Counted from the first letter of the stretch, positions 51,577 through 61,507 are shown. The stretch: DNA of 64,000 nt from Phyllobacterium trifolii (GCF_014192095.1 NZ_JACHXN010000014.1:62001-126000); one strand, 5' to 3'. Numbers and translations: made by a program. Notes: a model not told the origin generated them from the sequence alone.

Positions 51577-54254
51577 GGCATCGCCTCGTCGTCAGAATTG
51601 GCGACAGGGAGCCGGATAATGAACCGCGTTCCGCGCTTGCGAATGGCGGGGCTTTCTGCCTTGATCGTACCGCCCATGGACTCAATAAAACCGCGAGAGA
51701 TGGAAAGGCCCAGCCCTGTCCCCGGCGCACGGCCGTCACCTTTGACGCGCCGGTAGAACTTGTCGAAAATCTTATCGAGATCCTTGGGTGGGATACCCCT
51801 TCCCTGATCAGTGATGCTGATGGCAACTTCCGGACCATCCTGCTTTGCATAGACGGCAATTGGACCATCCCCGGCATATTTCGTCGCATTGTCCAAAAGG
51901 TTGAACAGGGTCTGGCCGAGCAGAGAAGCATCGCCGTTCACCATGGGCAAATCCGGGGCGATGCTCGTGTCGATGGCAATACCGGGTTTGAGCTTTTTGG
52001 TGCGCTCAATGGAAGACAAGATAATTTCAGCCGCATCGACGGGAAGATTGTTGGCTTTGAGGGTGCCGGCCTCAATCCGCGTCATATCGAACAGGTTGGC
52101 TACGAAGCGGTTCAATCGCCCGGCTTCTTCCTCGATGGAAAGCAAGAGGTCGTCACGCGTATCGGCTTTGATGCGGCTGCCCAACTGCCGCAGCGTGGTA
52201 ACCGCGCCGGTAATCGAGGCAAGCGGTGTTTTCAGATCATGTGAAAGAGATGAGAACAGTGCCGTGTGCAGTTTATCGCTCTCCTGCAATGCGGCTGTTT
52301 TAGCATTTTCGCGTACGAGCTGCGCGCGATCGATGGCGATGGCAGTCTGATCGAGAATCGCGGTGAGCATGCGGTCGTCGTTCTCGCCCAGAGCCGCACG
52401 ATTCTGCGTGGACAGGCCCAGTACTCCAGCCACGCCATTCGAAGTAAGAATGGGCAAAAACTGCCACCCGATCTGCGGCAGCGTCGCCGTGTCGGAACCC
52501 GCGCGTTCGTTCTTCTCGTAAGCCCAGCGTACCGCCGTCATATCCGTGCCATCCAATGTCAGGTCCGGCGGCCATGCCGTCTGCAACGAAAGCTCGCCAT
52601 CATAAGGCATCAGGATGACAATACCGGTTCCAAAGGTCGAATGTAGATGCGTGGCGGTGGAGATCAGAACATCATCGAGCCGTGCCGTGCCGGAGAGCTT
52701 ACGCGAAAATTCATAGAGAGCCTGTGTATTCTTCGCCTGGTTGCGCGATCGGGCGACCTGGTCGCGCAGGCGACCGGCAAGATCCCCGATCATCAAGGCA
52801 ACGCCGAGAAAGATGATCAGCGAGAACAGTTGGTGCGGTTTTGCAATGCTCAGATCATGCAACGGTTCAAGGAAGAAGAAGTTGTAGAAAACGAAGGCGA
52901 GGCCAGCTGCGATCACCGCCGAAAGCCGTCCGCATATCATTGCCGAAAGGATAACGGCGACAAGAAAAAGCATCGACAGATTTTGAGCGTGAACGATGTC
53001 GCTGGCGGCGAGACCGAGCAGTGTGGTCACACCGGTGGCTGCAACGGGAAGCGCGATTGCCTTGGCAAGTTCGAGCCGGGTACGCTTGCGCATTGACGGC
53101 GGCACGTACGGGGTGCCCTGTTCCTCGCCAGTGACGATATGCACGCCAATATCGGTGAAACGCTTAATGATCTCGTCGGGCAGCGAACGCCGGAAAGGAT
53201 TGGCGAACCGCGCTGACTTCGGGCGACCCACAACGATCTGCGTGACGTTTTCGCGCCGGGCGATGCGGAAAATTTCTTCGACAAAATCCTGCGCGATAAC
53301 TCGCCGCGTTTCCGCACCGAGCCGTTCCGCCAAATCCAGAAGTTTGTCGAGGCGTTTGCTGGTTTCGCCACCAGCGTCGTTGGTCTGGGTCAGCGAGACC
53401 ACCAGCCAACGGGCGTTCAATCCCGATGCGAGGCGGCTGGCCGTCCGAACGACCTTTTCGGAGAGGCTGTCGGGACCAACGCAGACGAGCAGCCGTTCGC
53501 CTGTCGCCCACGGCCCTTCGATAGCGTTCTGCCGCAACAGATCAATCATCTGGTCGTCGACGCGATCCGCTGTGCGCCTGAGCGCCAGTTCGCGGAGCGC
53601 CGTCAGATTGGCGGGTTTGAAGAAACCCACTGCCGCGCGCTCGGCATTGCCGGGCAGATAGACCTTGCCCTCCTTCAAGCGTGCGATGAGCTCTGCCGGC
53701 GGCAGGTCGACAAGCAAGACATCGTCGGCTCGCTTCAGGACAATATCCGGCACGATCTCCCGAACAGTCACGCCGGTAATGCTGGTGACGACATCTGACA
53801 GGCTTTCCAGATGCTGGACATTCATTGCCGTCCAGACATCGATGCCCTGCCACAGCAGTTCCTCGATATCCTGATAACGTTTCGGATGGCGGCTGCCGGG
53901 AACATTGGTGTGAGGGAGCTCGTCCACGATGATAATTTTAGGCTTGCGGGCAATCGCCGCGTCGATATCGAACTCCTCCAGTACCTTGCCGCGATAGTTG
54001 ACCTGCTTGCGCGGAATACCTTCAAGTCCATCGAGCAGTTCTGCCGTCTCGACCCGGCCATGGGTCTCGGCAAGGCCGATAACGATGTCCGCGCCGTCCT
54101 CCTTCAGACGGCGCGCTCTAAGCAGCATCGCATATGTCTTGCCCACACCGGGGGCAGCGCCCAGAAATACAGTCAGTTTGCCGCGCGTTTCGCGAGCAGC
54201 AAGTTGCAGCAATTTATCCGGATCCGGTCGATTTTTTTGACCTTGATCGGCCAT
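51573..54254 (-). CDS. kdpD: sensor histidine kinase of the Kdp system
   Basis: An 893-residue intact KdpD. The cytoplasmic N-terminal domain has Walker A (GAAPGVGKTYAM) and DELPHTNVPGSRHPKRY. A universal-stress-type domain follows, then four close transmembrane helices (from IALPVAATGVTTLLGLAA to FSLIIFLGVALMIGD) and a GAF domain. The kinase core has SSLSHDLKTPLASI and the ATP boxes near GTGLGLSISRGFI. It senses potassium limitation and turgor. The upstream gene is the RutR-like repressor, not kdpC. Confidence 0.95.
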   Translation of the reverse strand: MADQGQKNRPDPDKLLQLAARETRGKLTVFLGAAPGVGKTYAMLLRARRLKEDGADIVIGLAETHGRVETAELLDGLEGIPRKQVNYRGKVLEEFDIDAAIARKPKIIIVDELPHTNVPGSRHPKRYQDIEELLWQGIDVWTAMNVQHLESLSDVVTSITGVTVREIVPDIVLKRADDVLLVDLPPAELIARLKEGKVYLPGNAERAAVGFFKPANLTALRELALRRTADRVDDQMIDLLRQNAIEGPWATGERLLVCVGPDSLSEKVVRTASRLASGLNARWLVVSLTQTNDAGGETSKRLDKLLDLAERLGAETRRVIAQDFVEEIFRIARRENVTQIVVGRPKSARFANPFRRSLPDEIIKRFTDIGVHIVTGEEQGTPYVPPSMRKRTRLELAKAIALPVAATGVTTLLGLAASDIVHAQNLSMLFLVAVILSAMICGRLSAVIAAGLAFVFYNFFFLEPLHDLSIAKPHQLFSLIIFLGVALMIGDLAGRLRDQVARSRNQAKNTQALYEFSRKLSGTARLDDVLISTATHLHSTFGTGIVILMPYDGELSLQTAWPPDLTLDGTDMTAVRWAYEKNERAGSDTATLPQIGWQFLPILTSNGVAGVLGLSTQNRAALGENDDRMLTAILDQTAIAIDRAQLVRENAKTAALQESDKLHTALFSSLSHDLKTPLASITGAVTTLRQLGSRIKADTRDDLLLSIEEEAGRLNRFVANLFDMTRIEAGTLKANNLPVDAAEIILSSIERTKKLKPGIAIDTSIAPDLPMVNGDASLLGQTLFNLLDNATKYAGDGPIAVYAKQDGPEVAISITDQGRGIPPKDLDKIFDKFYRRVKGDGRAPGTGLGLSISRGFIESMGGTIKAESPAIRKRGTRFIIRLPVANSDDEAMP

Positions 54255-54358
54255 ATGCGCCTCAAATTATTCGTTCAGTGCGTGGATCACGTGAACGTTT
54301 AGCCCAGCTTGACTGCAAATGCCAAGGGCGCCTTCATAACGGATCTGTGCTCGCCGCG

Positions 54359-55012
54359 CTAATCTCGAGGCCTGATTCCGTTTAGAATAATGCTCAGTAC
54401 CGCTTGTGCGGTTTGCTCCTTAAAGCCTGGGCGCCCGACCTGGCTGCCCATGATCGCGCGAACTTGCACGTCGAAATCGGCATAGTGCTGTGTCGTTGCC
54501 CATATCATGAAGATGAGGTGATATGGATCCACTGGCGCGAGTTTGCCTTCACCGACCCAGCGACGGATCACGCCCGCTTTCTCATCGACCAATGGCTTCA
54601 GATACTTGGTGAGAAAATCGCTGATGGCGGGCGCTCCATGCAGGATCTCGTTGGCGAACAACCGCGACGCTTCCGGATGGGTCTCGGACATGTTGATCTT
54701 TAGAGTAATGTATTTGCGCAATTGCTCGATCGGATCGCCCTCCGCATCGATCTCGGCAAGCGGCGCCAGCCACTCCGTCAATGTCTCTTCGAGCAGCGTC
54801 ACATAGATGTTCTGCTTGCGCGGGAAATAATAGAGCAGGTTCGGCTTCGACATGCCTGCTCGCTCGGCGATCTGGTCGATCGTTGTGCCGCGGAAGCCAT
54901 ACGTCGAGAAGACGTCGAGTGCCGCGTCGAGGATGAGTCGGCGGTTGATTTCCTGAATCCGCGTCGTCTTTTCCGGCGCTTCTTTCAGTTTCTTCCTCGC
55001 CGCCCTCGCCAT
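54359..55012 (-). CDS. RutR-like TetR-family repressor
   Basis: A 217-residue TetR protein. Its DNA-binding domain is ILDAALDVFSTYGFRGTTIDQIAERAGMSKPNLLYYFPRKQNIYV, and the ligand domain carries WATTQHYADFDVQV, both characteristic of RutR, the uracil/thymine-responsive regulator. It is divergent from the pyrimidine catabolic operon, and a close match to the RutR box (55125-55140) lies between them. It probably represses the operon until a pyrimidine is bound. Confidence 0.88.
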   Translation of the reverse strand: MARAARKKLKEAPEKTTRIQEINRRLILDAALDVFSTYGFRGTTIDQIAERAGMSKPNLLYYFPRKQNIYVTLLEETLTEWLAPLAEIDAEGDPIEQLRKYITLKINMSETHPEASRLFANEILHGAPAISDFLTKYLKPLVDEKAGVIRRWVGEGKLAPVDPYHLIFMIWATTQHYADFDVQVRAIMGSQVGRPGFKEQTAQAVLSIILNGIRPRD

Positions 55013-55124
55013 TCCTAGCGTCCCTCTCTCATTTGCCCAGACGGGCCTTTTCGTCGCATCCTGGAACTGCTCTAAAGACTTATAAAGCGCTTGACCGTCT
55101 TCCTATGCTCTTCTAGCCTGCATT

Positions 55125-55140
55125 TTGACCAAGTAGTCAA
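55125..55140. promoter_or_regulatory. RutR operator
   Basis: TTGACCAAGTAGTCAA matches the published RutR box TTGACCA-nn-TGGTCAA with one mismatch. It lies 77 bases before the aminotransferase ATG and 113 from the repressor start. Confidence 0.8.
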
Positions 55141-55216
55141 GTTTTTGATTGTGCTGCAGTTCAATCATTCGGGAACACAAAACAAGCGGTAACATCCGCT
55201 CTTCGGAGGCTTCACA

Positions 55217-56542
55217 ATGTCTAAAGCGGCATACGGGACCAATAACCTTGAGGCGTTCTGGATGCCATTTACGGCAAACCGCCAGTTCAAGGAAAATCCT
55301 CGTCTTCTGGTCAGCGCCAAGGACATGCACTATAAATCTCATGACGGCCGCGAGGTACTCGACGGGACCGCTGGGCTGTGGTGCTGCAATGCCGGTCATG
55401 GCCGGCCAAAGATAGTCGAGGCAGTGCAGAAGCAGGTTGCCGAGCTTGACTATGCGCCGGCCTTTCAGATGGGCCATCCCAAAGCTTTTGAGCTTGCCGC
55501 CCGCCTCGCTGCGATGCTGCCGTCGCCGCTGGACCATGTGTTCTTCACCAATTCCGGCTCGGAGTCGGTCGATACGGCGCTGAAGATTGCGCTGGCATAC
55601 CATCGCGCCAAGGGAAATGGCACCAAGGTCAAGCTGATCGGCCGCGAGCGCGGCTATCACGGCGTCGGCTTCGGCGGTATTTCGGTCGGCGGCATTTCCG
55701 GCAACCGCAAAGCGTTTGGCAATGCGCTGGGCGGTATCGATCATATCCGCCACACGCACGATCTTGCACGCAATGCCTATACCCGAAGCGAACCGGAATA
55801 TGGCGCCGAGTTTGCCGATGACCTGGAAAAGGTGATCGCACTGCACGATGCCTCCAACATTGCGGCGGTTATCGTTGAGCCGGTCGCCGGATCGACTGGT
55901 GTCCTCATCCCGCCGAAGGGCTATTTGAAGCGCCTGCGCGAGATCTGCACCAAGCACGATATTCTGTTGATTTTCGATGAGGTCATCACCGGATTTGGCC
56001 GTCTCGGTACGCCGTTTGCGGTCGATTATTTTGGGGTCGTTCCAGACCTTGTCACCACGGCAAAAGGCATCACCAGCGGCGTCATCCCGATGGGCGCGGT
56101 ATTCGCATCGAAGCAGATTTACGAAACCTTCATGACCGGCGCGGAAAACATGATCGAGCTTTTCCACGGCTATACCTATTCCGGCCATCCCGTCGCCTGT
56201 GCGGCGGCGCTGGCAACGCTCGACACTTATGAAGAAGAAGGCCTTCTGACCCGCGCCTCCGAGATTTCAAGTTACTGGGAGGATGCGCTGCATGCACTGA
56301 AGGGCCTGCCGCATGTCATCGACATCCGAAACCTCGGACTGATCGGCGCTATTGAGCTTGAGCCGATCGAAGGTGCACCAACCAAGCGGGCTTTCCAGGC
56401 GTTCCTCAAGGCTTATGAAAAGGGCGTGCTGATCCGCACCACTGGCGATATCATCGCGCTTTCCCCGCCGCTGATCATCAGCAAGGGGCAGATCGAGCAC
56501 CTCTTCGACACGCTGGCCGACGTTTTGAAAAATCTCGATTGA
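55217..56542 (+). CDS. class III aminotransferase (beta-alanine:pyruvate type)
   Basis: A 441-residue omega-amino acid transaminase. The PLP lysine is K283 in TTAKGITSG. Other conserved parts are DGTAGLWCCNAGH near the N terminus, NSGSESVDTALKIAL, and DEVITGFGRLG. It would remove the amino group from beta-alanine or beta-aminoisobutyrate, the end products of reductive pyrimidine breakdown. It is the first gene of the operon. Confidence 0.9.
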   Translation: MSKAAYGTNNLEAFWMPFTANRQFKENPRLLVSAKDMHYKSHDGREVLDGTAGLWCCNAGHGRPKIVEAVQKQVAELDYAPAFQMGHPKAFELAARLAAMLPSPLDHVFFTNSGSESVDTALKIALAYHRAKGNGTKVKLIGRERGYHGVGFGGISVGGISGNRKAFGNALGGIDHIRHTHDLARNAYTRSEPEYGAEFADDLEKVIALHDASNIAAVIVEPVAGSTGVLIPPKGYLKRLREICTKHDILLIFDEVITGFGRLGTPFAVDYFGVVPDLVTTAKGITSGVIPMGAVFASKQIYETFMTGAENMIELFHGYTYSGHPVACAAALATLDTYEEEGLLTRASEISSYWEDALHALKGLPHVIDIRNLGLIGAIELEPIEGAPTKRAFQAFLKAYEKGVLIRTTGDIIALSPPLIISKGQIEHLFDTLADVLKNLD

Positions 56543-56553
56543 GGACTCTGAGC

Positions 56554-57801
56554 ATGGCGCTGACAGGAAATCTCCGTATCAACGGCGACCGTCTCTGGGA
56601 CAGCCTGATGGAGATGGCCAAGATCGGGCCGGGCTTGCGCGGTGGCAACAACCGCCAGACCTTGACGGATGAAGACGGCGAAGGCCGCCGCCTGTTCCAG
56701 TCCTGGTGCGAGAAGGCAGGCCTTTCCATGGGCGTCGACACCATGGGTAGCATGTTCTTTACTCGCGAAGGGACCGATCCCGATGCGCTGCCGGTCTATG
56801 TCGGCAGTCACCTTGATACCCAGCCGACGGGCGGAAAGTATGACGGCGTGCTTGGCGTGCTCGGCGGACTCGAACTGATCCGCACGCTCAACGATCTCAA
56901 TATCAAGACCAAGCATCCGATAGTCGTGGTAAACTGGACCAATGAGGAGGGCACGCGCTTTGCTCCGGCCATGCTGGCTTCGGGTGTCTTCGCCGGCATT
57001 CACGATCAGGAGTGGGCGTACAATCGCGAAGACGCCAAGGGCAAGAAGTTCGGTGACGAGCTCGAGCGCATCGGCTGGAAGGGCGATGAAAAGGTCGGCG
57101 CGCGCAAGATGCACGCGCTCTTCGAACTGCATATCGAGCAAGGCCCGATCCTCGAAGCCGAGGGCAAGGATATTGGCGTGGTCACCCACGGGCAGGGACT
57201 GTGGTGGCTGCAGATCACACTGACTGGCAAGGAAAGCCACACAGGCTCGACGCCGATGCCGATGCGCAAGAATGCCGGGCTTGGTATGGCCCGTATCACC
57301 GAACTCGTCCACGCTGTAGCTATGGCGCACCAGCCGAGTGCTGTCGGCGCAATCGGCCATGTCGATGTCTATCCAAACTCGCGCAATGTCATTCCCGGCA
57401 GGGTCGTATTTACGGTTGATATACGCTCTCCTGACCTTTCGACGCTGACGGCCATGAAGACGGAAATTGAGGATAAGGCGCCGAAAATCGCCAAGGAGCT
57501 CGGTCTGGAGATCCTGATCGAAGAGGCCGGTCATTTCGATCCGGTGACCTTCGATGAAGGCTGCGTGACCGCCGTGCGCAATGCGGCGGAGCGGCTTGGT
57601 TACAGCCATCGCAATATTGTCTCAGGCGCGGGGCACGACGCCTGTTGGATCAACCGCGTTGCTCCGACGTCGATGGTGATGTGTCCATGTGTCGACGGCC
57701 TCAGCCACAACGAGGACGAAGATATTTCAAAGGAATGGGCTGCTGCCGGCACCGATGTCCTGTTGCATGCGGTTCTGAAGAAGGCGGAGATCCAAGCCTG
57801 A
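56554..57801 (+). CDS. M20-family N-carbamoyl amidohydrolase (beta-ureidopropionase type)
   Basis: ATG 56554 is 11 bases after the aminotransferase stop and gives 415 residues. Metal-binding motifs: VGSHLDTQPTGGKYDG, WTNEEGTRF, LHIEQGP, and a late His in GAGHDACW. The family includes N-carbamoyl-L-amino acid hydrolases, allantoate amidohydrolases and bacterial beta-ureidopropionase. The position between the aminotransferase and the dihydropyrimidinase supports the last. Confidence 0.9.
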   Translation: MALTGNLRINGDRLWDSLMEMAKIGPGLRGGNNRQTLTDEDGEGRRLFQSWCEKAGLSMGVDTMGSMFFTREGTDPDALPVYVGSHLDTQPTGGKYDGVLGVLGGLELIRTLNDLNIKTKHPIVVVNWTNEEGTRFAPAMLASGVFAGIHDQEWAYNREDAKGKKFGDELERIGWKGDEKVGARKMHALFELHIEQGPILEAEGKDIGVVTHGQGLWWLQITLTGKESHTGSTPMPMRKNAGLGMARITELVHAVAMAHQPSAVGAIGHVDVYPNSRNVIPGRVVFTVDIRSPDLSTLTAMKTEIEDKAPKIAKELGLEILIEEAGHFDPVTFDEGCVTAVRNAAERLGYSHRNIVSGAGHDACWINRVAPTSMVMCPCVDGLSHNEDEDISKEWAAAGTDVLLHAVLKKAEIQA

Positions 57802-57861
57802 CCGATAGCCCAAACAGACAGCGACATGTTCGGCAAAAAAACCAAAAAGGGGAACGGACAC

Positions 57862-59316
57862 ATGGCTACGAAAGTGATCAAGGGCGGTACAATCATCGCT
57901 GCCGACCGCACCTACAAAGCGGATGTGCTGATCGACGGTGAGGTTATCGCTGCTATTGGAGCGGACCTTTTCGGCGATGAGATTATCGATGCCACCGGCT
58001 GCTACCTGATGCCGGGCGGTATCGATCCGCATACCCATCTCGAAATGCCCTTCATGGGAACGCATTCCACCGACGATTTCGATACAGGCACTGCAGCGGC
58101 GCTGGCGGGCGGAACGACGATGGTTGTCGATTTCGTCCTTCCGGGGGCAGATGGTCTGCTGGTCGCCTTGCAAGACTGGTTCCAGAAAGCGGGCAAGGCG
58201 CGCACTGACTATTCTTTCCACATGGCCATCACCAGCTGGAACAAGCAGGTTTTCGACGAGATGCCGAAAGTGGTCGAGCGCGGCATCAACACCTTCAAGC
58301 ACTTCATGGCCTACAAGGGTGCGCTGATGGTGGACGATGACGAGATGTTCGCCTCGTTCCTACGCTGTGGCGAGATCGGTGCCATGCCGCTCGTCCATGC
58401 CGAGAATGGCGACGTGGTTGCCCACCTGCAGCAGAAGCTGCTCGCAGAAGGCAACAACGGACCAGAGGCGCACGCCTATTCACGCCCGCCGGAGGTCGAA
58501 GGCGAGGCCGCCAACCGTGCGATTATGATCGCTGATCAAGCGGGAGTGCCGCTCTACATCGTGCATGTGTCCTGCGAACAATCGCATGAAGCCATTCGCC
58601 GTGCGAGAGCCAAGGGGATGCGCGTCTACGGCGAGCCTCTAATTCAGCATCTCGTTCTGGACGAGAACGAGTACAAACACGAAGACTGGGATTATGCCGC
58701 GCGTCGCGTCATGTCGCCGCCGTTCCGGGACAAGATCAATCAGAACGGTCTGTGGGCTGGCCTGGCTTCCGGCAGCCTGCAGGTGGTTGCCACGGACCAC
58801 TGCGCTTTCACGACCGAGCAGAAGCGCTTCGGTGTCGGCGATTTCACCAAGATTCCCAACGGAACGGGCGGGCTCGAAGACCGCATGCCGGTGCTGTGGA
58901 CCAAAGGCGTGCTTACGGGGCGGCTGACGCCGAACGAGTTTGTTGCTGCAACATCGACGAATATTGCGCAGATACTCAACATCTATCCCCGAAAGGGCGC
59001 GATCCTCCCGGGCTCCGATGCGGACATTGTCATATGGGATCCCAAAGCAAAAAAGGTCATCTCGGCAAAGACGCAAAAATCAGCCATCGATTATAATGTC
59101 TTCGAAGGCATTGAAGTTACCGGCCTCCCGCGCATGACACTCTCGCGCGGAAACATCGCCTACAAGGACGGCGAAGTATTGGCGCCGACTGGCAGCGGAC
59201 GTTTCGTTGAACGAGAAGCCAACCCATCTCAAAACCGCGCACTTTCCACTTGGAAGGAATTGACGGCTCCGCGTAAAGTGGAGCGCGATCCGAAAAACAT
59301 TCCGGCAGGTGTATAG
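57862..59316 (+). CDS. dihydropyrimidinase/D-hydantoinase
   Basis: ATG 57862 has AGGGGAAC upstream and gives 484 residues. The amidohydrolase metal site is visible: GGIDPHTHLEMPF, the carbamylated Lys in FMAYKGALM, His in LVHAENGD and YIVHVSCE, and Asp in ATDHCAF. It opens dihydrouracil or dihydrothymine to the N-carbamoyl amino acid, the substrate of the preceding gene's product. The next gene starts 4 bases after the stop. Confidence 0.95.
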   Translation: MATKVIKGGTIIAADRTYKADVLIDGEVIAAIGADLFGDEIIDATGCYLMPGGIDPHTHLEMPFMGTHSTDDFDTGTAAALAGGTTMVVDFVLPGADGLLVALQDWFQKAGKARTDYSFHMAITSWNKQVFDEMPKVVERGINTFKHFMAYKGALMVDDDEMFASFLRCGEIGAMPLVHAENGDVVAHLQQKLLAEGNNGPEAHAYSRPPEVEGEAANRAIMIADQAGVPLYIVHVSCEQSHEAIRRARAKGMRVYGEPLIQHLVLDENEYKHEDWDYAARRVMSPPFRDKINQNGLWAGLASGSLQVVATDHCAFTTEQKRFGVGDFTKIPNGTGGLEDRMPVLWTKGVLTGRLTPNEFVAATSTNIAQILNIYPRKGAILPGSDADIVIWDPKAKKVISAKTQKSAIDYNVFEGIEVTGLPRMTLSRGNIAYKDGEVLAPTGSGRFVEREANPSQNRALSTWKELTAPRKVERDPKNIPAGV

Positions 59317-59320
59317 ACGC

Positions 59321-60157
59321 ATGTCCGTTGTCACGCTCCGACCCAAGGCGAAGCCAATGCCACAAGCGGCCAAAAACGTGATCGACGTCAAAGATCTTTC
59401 ACTGGTTTTCGAAACCAATGATGGGCCGGTCAACGCCTTGTCCGATATCAACCTCTCTGTTGATGGCGGTGAATTCGTTTCATTCATCGGCCCCTCCGGT
59501 TGCGGCAAGACCACGCTGCTGCGGGTGATCGCCGATCTGGAGCAGCCTACCTCCGGCTCGATCTCCGTCAACGGCATGACGCCGTCCGAAGCACGGCAAA
59601 AACGTGCCTATGGCTATGTGTTCCAGGCGGCCGCGCTTTATCCGTGGCGGACGATCGCCGGCAATATTTCCTTGCCGCTTGAGGTGATGGGCATTCCCAA
59701 GGCGGAGCGGAAGGATCGTATCGCCAGAAATCTCGAACTGGTCAATCTTTCAGGCTTTGAGAAGAAGTTTCCATGGCAATTATCCGGCGGCATGCAGCAG
59801 CGTGCCTCAATCGCCCGCGCGCTCTCCTTTGATCCCCACCTTCTTCTGATGGATGAGCCCTTTGGTGCGCTCGATGAGATCGTCCGCGATCATCTCAACG
59901 AGGAGTTGTTGAAGCTTTGGGCGAAGACGCAGAAGACCGTGGTCTTCGTGACCCACTCCATCCCCGAAGCTGTATTCCTGTCCACGAAGATCGTTGTAAT
60001 GAGCCCGCGTCCAGGACGCATTCACGAGGTCATCGACTGCAATCTCGGTTCGGAACGTACGCTCGACATTCGTGAATCGCCAGAGTTCCTCGAAATTGCC
60101 CATCGCGTTCGCGAAGGTCTGCGCCACGGCCATTCCTACGACCAGGCACATCTATGA
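59321..60157 (+). CDS. ABC transporter ATP-binding subunit (nitrate/taurine/NMT1 type)
   Basis: From ATG 59321 the product has 278 residues. Motifs: Walker A GPSGCGKTT, signature LSGGMQQRASIARAL, Walker B LLMDEPFGALD, and H-loop FVTHSIPEA. It energises uptake by the two permeases that follow. The operon context points to pyrimidine or a breakdown product as substrate; this is inferred. Confidence 0.93.
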   Translation: MSVVTLRPKAKPMPQAAKNVIDVKDLSLVFETNDGPVNALSDINLSVDGGEFVSFIGPSGCGKTTLLRVIADLEQPTSGSISVNGMTPSEARQKRAYGYVFQAAALYPWRTIAGNISLPLEVMGIPKAERKDRIARNLELVNLSGFEKKFPWQLSGGMQQRASIARALSFDPHLLLMDEPFGALDEIVRDHLNEELLKLWAKTQKTVVFVTHSIPEAVFLSTKIVVMSPRPGRIHEVIDCNLGSERTLDIRESPEFLEIAHRVREGLRHGHSYDQAHL

Positions 60158-60173
60158 CGCTACAGCGAGGCAC

Positions 60174-60635
60174 ATGATGATCATTCGTGCCGCCAAACTG
60201 CGCGACATGTTCGAATGCGCGGAAATCGTCAACGCGTGGATCGATGCGACGAAATGGATGCCGCGCGTTCACCCGAAGGAAGATGTCGCGGAGTTTTATC
60301 GCGATACTGTCTTCTCGAGGTTCCAGGTCTTTGTGGCCGAGAATGACAATCACGTTGCTGGAATGGTTGCGCTGGCCCCGGACAACACCGTCAGTGCGCT
60401 CTATGTACGCGCAAGCGAACGTCGTACAGGCGTCGGTAAAGCGCTCCTCGATCATGCGAAGAAAGAGGCTGGCGGTCCGGTTGAACTATGGGCATTCGTC
60501 GCAAACCGCGATGCTCAGGCCTTCTATGAGCGCGAGGGGTTCAAGGAAATACGCCGCACCGAGGGCGATAACGAGGAGAATCTCCCCGACATCCTCTATC
60601 GTTGGCAGCCGGTCGGCTCGGAGACGACGACATGA
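60174..60635 (+). CDS. GNAT-family acetyltransferase
   Basis: ATG 60174 (GAGG upstream) gives 153 residues. The GNAT core has VSALYVRASERRTGVGKALLDHAKKEAG with the acetyl-CoA loop R-x-x-G-x-G/A, and ANRDAQAFYEREGF. It sits between the transporter ATPase and permease genes and overlaps the permease start by 4 bases, so it is part of the operon. The substrate may be an amine from pyrimidine breakdown; this is speculation. Confidence 0.9.
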   Translation: MMIIRAAKLRDMFECAEIVNAWIDATKWMPRVHPKEDVAEFYRDTVFSRFQVFVAENDNHVAGMVALAPDNTVSALYVRASERRTGVGKALLDHAKKEAGGPVELWAFVANRDAQAFYEREGFKEIRRTEGDNEENLPDILYRWQPVGSETTT

Positions 60636-61507
60636 ACTTCGTCCGCAACAGCGTTATACCTGTGGGAACCGTCCTGATCGGCATTCTCGCACTGTGGTAC
60701 GTATTCACTGTCATTCTCAATGCACCTTTCGAACGCGATCAGGCTGCGCGGGCGAATACGACGATTTCGACAAGCCAGCTCATTGCGAACACCATGGCGC
60801 AGGAACGTCCGGTCCTGCCGGCGCCGCATCAGGTGGCGGCGGAAATCCGCAAGACTGTCTTCGACATCAGCCCCACATCCAAGCGCAGCCTCGTCTACCA
60901 TGGCTGGGTGACGCTTTCATCGACGCTGCTTGGCTTTGGCCTAGGAACGCTTCTCGGGATTCTTCTCGCGATCGCCATCGTCCATTCGCGCACGCTCGAT
61001 AAAAGCCTGATGCCGTGGATCATCACGTCACAAACTGTGCCGATCCTCGCCATCGCGCCGATGATCATCGTCGTGCTCAACGCTGTAAATATTACCGGAC
61101 TGCTGCCCAAGGCGATGATTTCGACCTACCTGTCGTTCTTTCCTGTCGCCGTAGGCATGGTGAAAGGCCTGCGGTCGCCCGAGATCATGTATCTCGACCT
61201 GATGCGCACCTATAACGCGTCAAAAGCACAGGTGTTCTGGAAACTGCGCTGGCCGGCCTCCATGCCTTATCTCTTCACGTCGATGAAGATCGCTGTTGCC
61301 ATCAGCCTCGTCGGCGCCATCGTCGGAGAATTGCCGACTGGCGCAGTGGCCGGCATCGGCGCGCGGCTGCTTGCCGGTTCCTACTACGGCCAGACTGTCC
61401 AGATCTGGGCGGCGCTGATTGTAGCGGCGCTGATGGCGGCGGTTCTCGTCAGCCTGATTGGTTTGATCGCTACATTCGTCAACCGGCGCATGGGAGCGCG
61501 GGCATGA
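60632..61507 (+). CDS. ABC transporter permease 1
   Basis: ATG 60632 overlaps the acetyltransferase stop. The product has 291 residues and about six membrane helices. The BPD_transp_1 EAA region reads LMRTYNASKAQVFWKLRWPASMP. A long periplasmic loop lies after the first helix. It belongs to the SsuC/TauC type. The next permease overlaps it by 4 bases. Confidence 0.92.
   Translation: MNFVRNSVIPVGTVLIGILALWYVFTVILNAPFERDQAARANTTISTSQLIANTMAQERPVLPAPHQVAAEIRKTVFDISPTSKRSLVYHGWVTLSSTLLGFGLGTLLGILLAIAIVHSRTLDKSLMPWIITSQTVPILAIAPMIIVVLNAVNITGLLPKAMISTYLSFFPVAVGMVKGLRSPEIMYLDLMRTYNASKAQVFWKLRWPASMPYLFTSMKIAVAISLVGAIVGELPTGAVAGIGARLLAGSYYGQTVQIWAALIVAALMAAVLVSLIGLIATFVNRRMGARA

Noticed and set aside
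55103-56188. Long minus-strand open frame of 361 codons
   Set aside because: It lies opposite the aminotransferase gene, is a mirror of its high-GC codons, and has no own start signal or family motif.
56413-57609. Long minus-strand open frame of 398 codons
   Set aside because: Antisense shadow of the M20 amidohydrolase gene; no recognisable domain.
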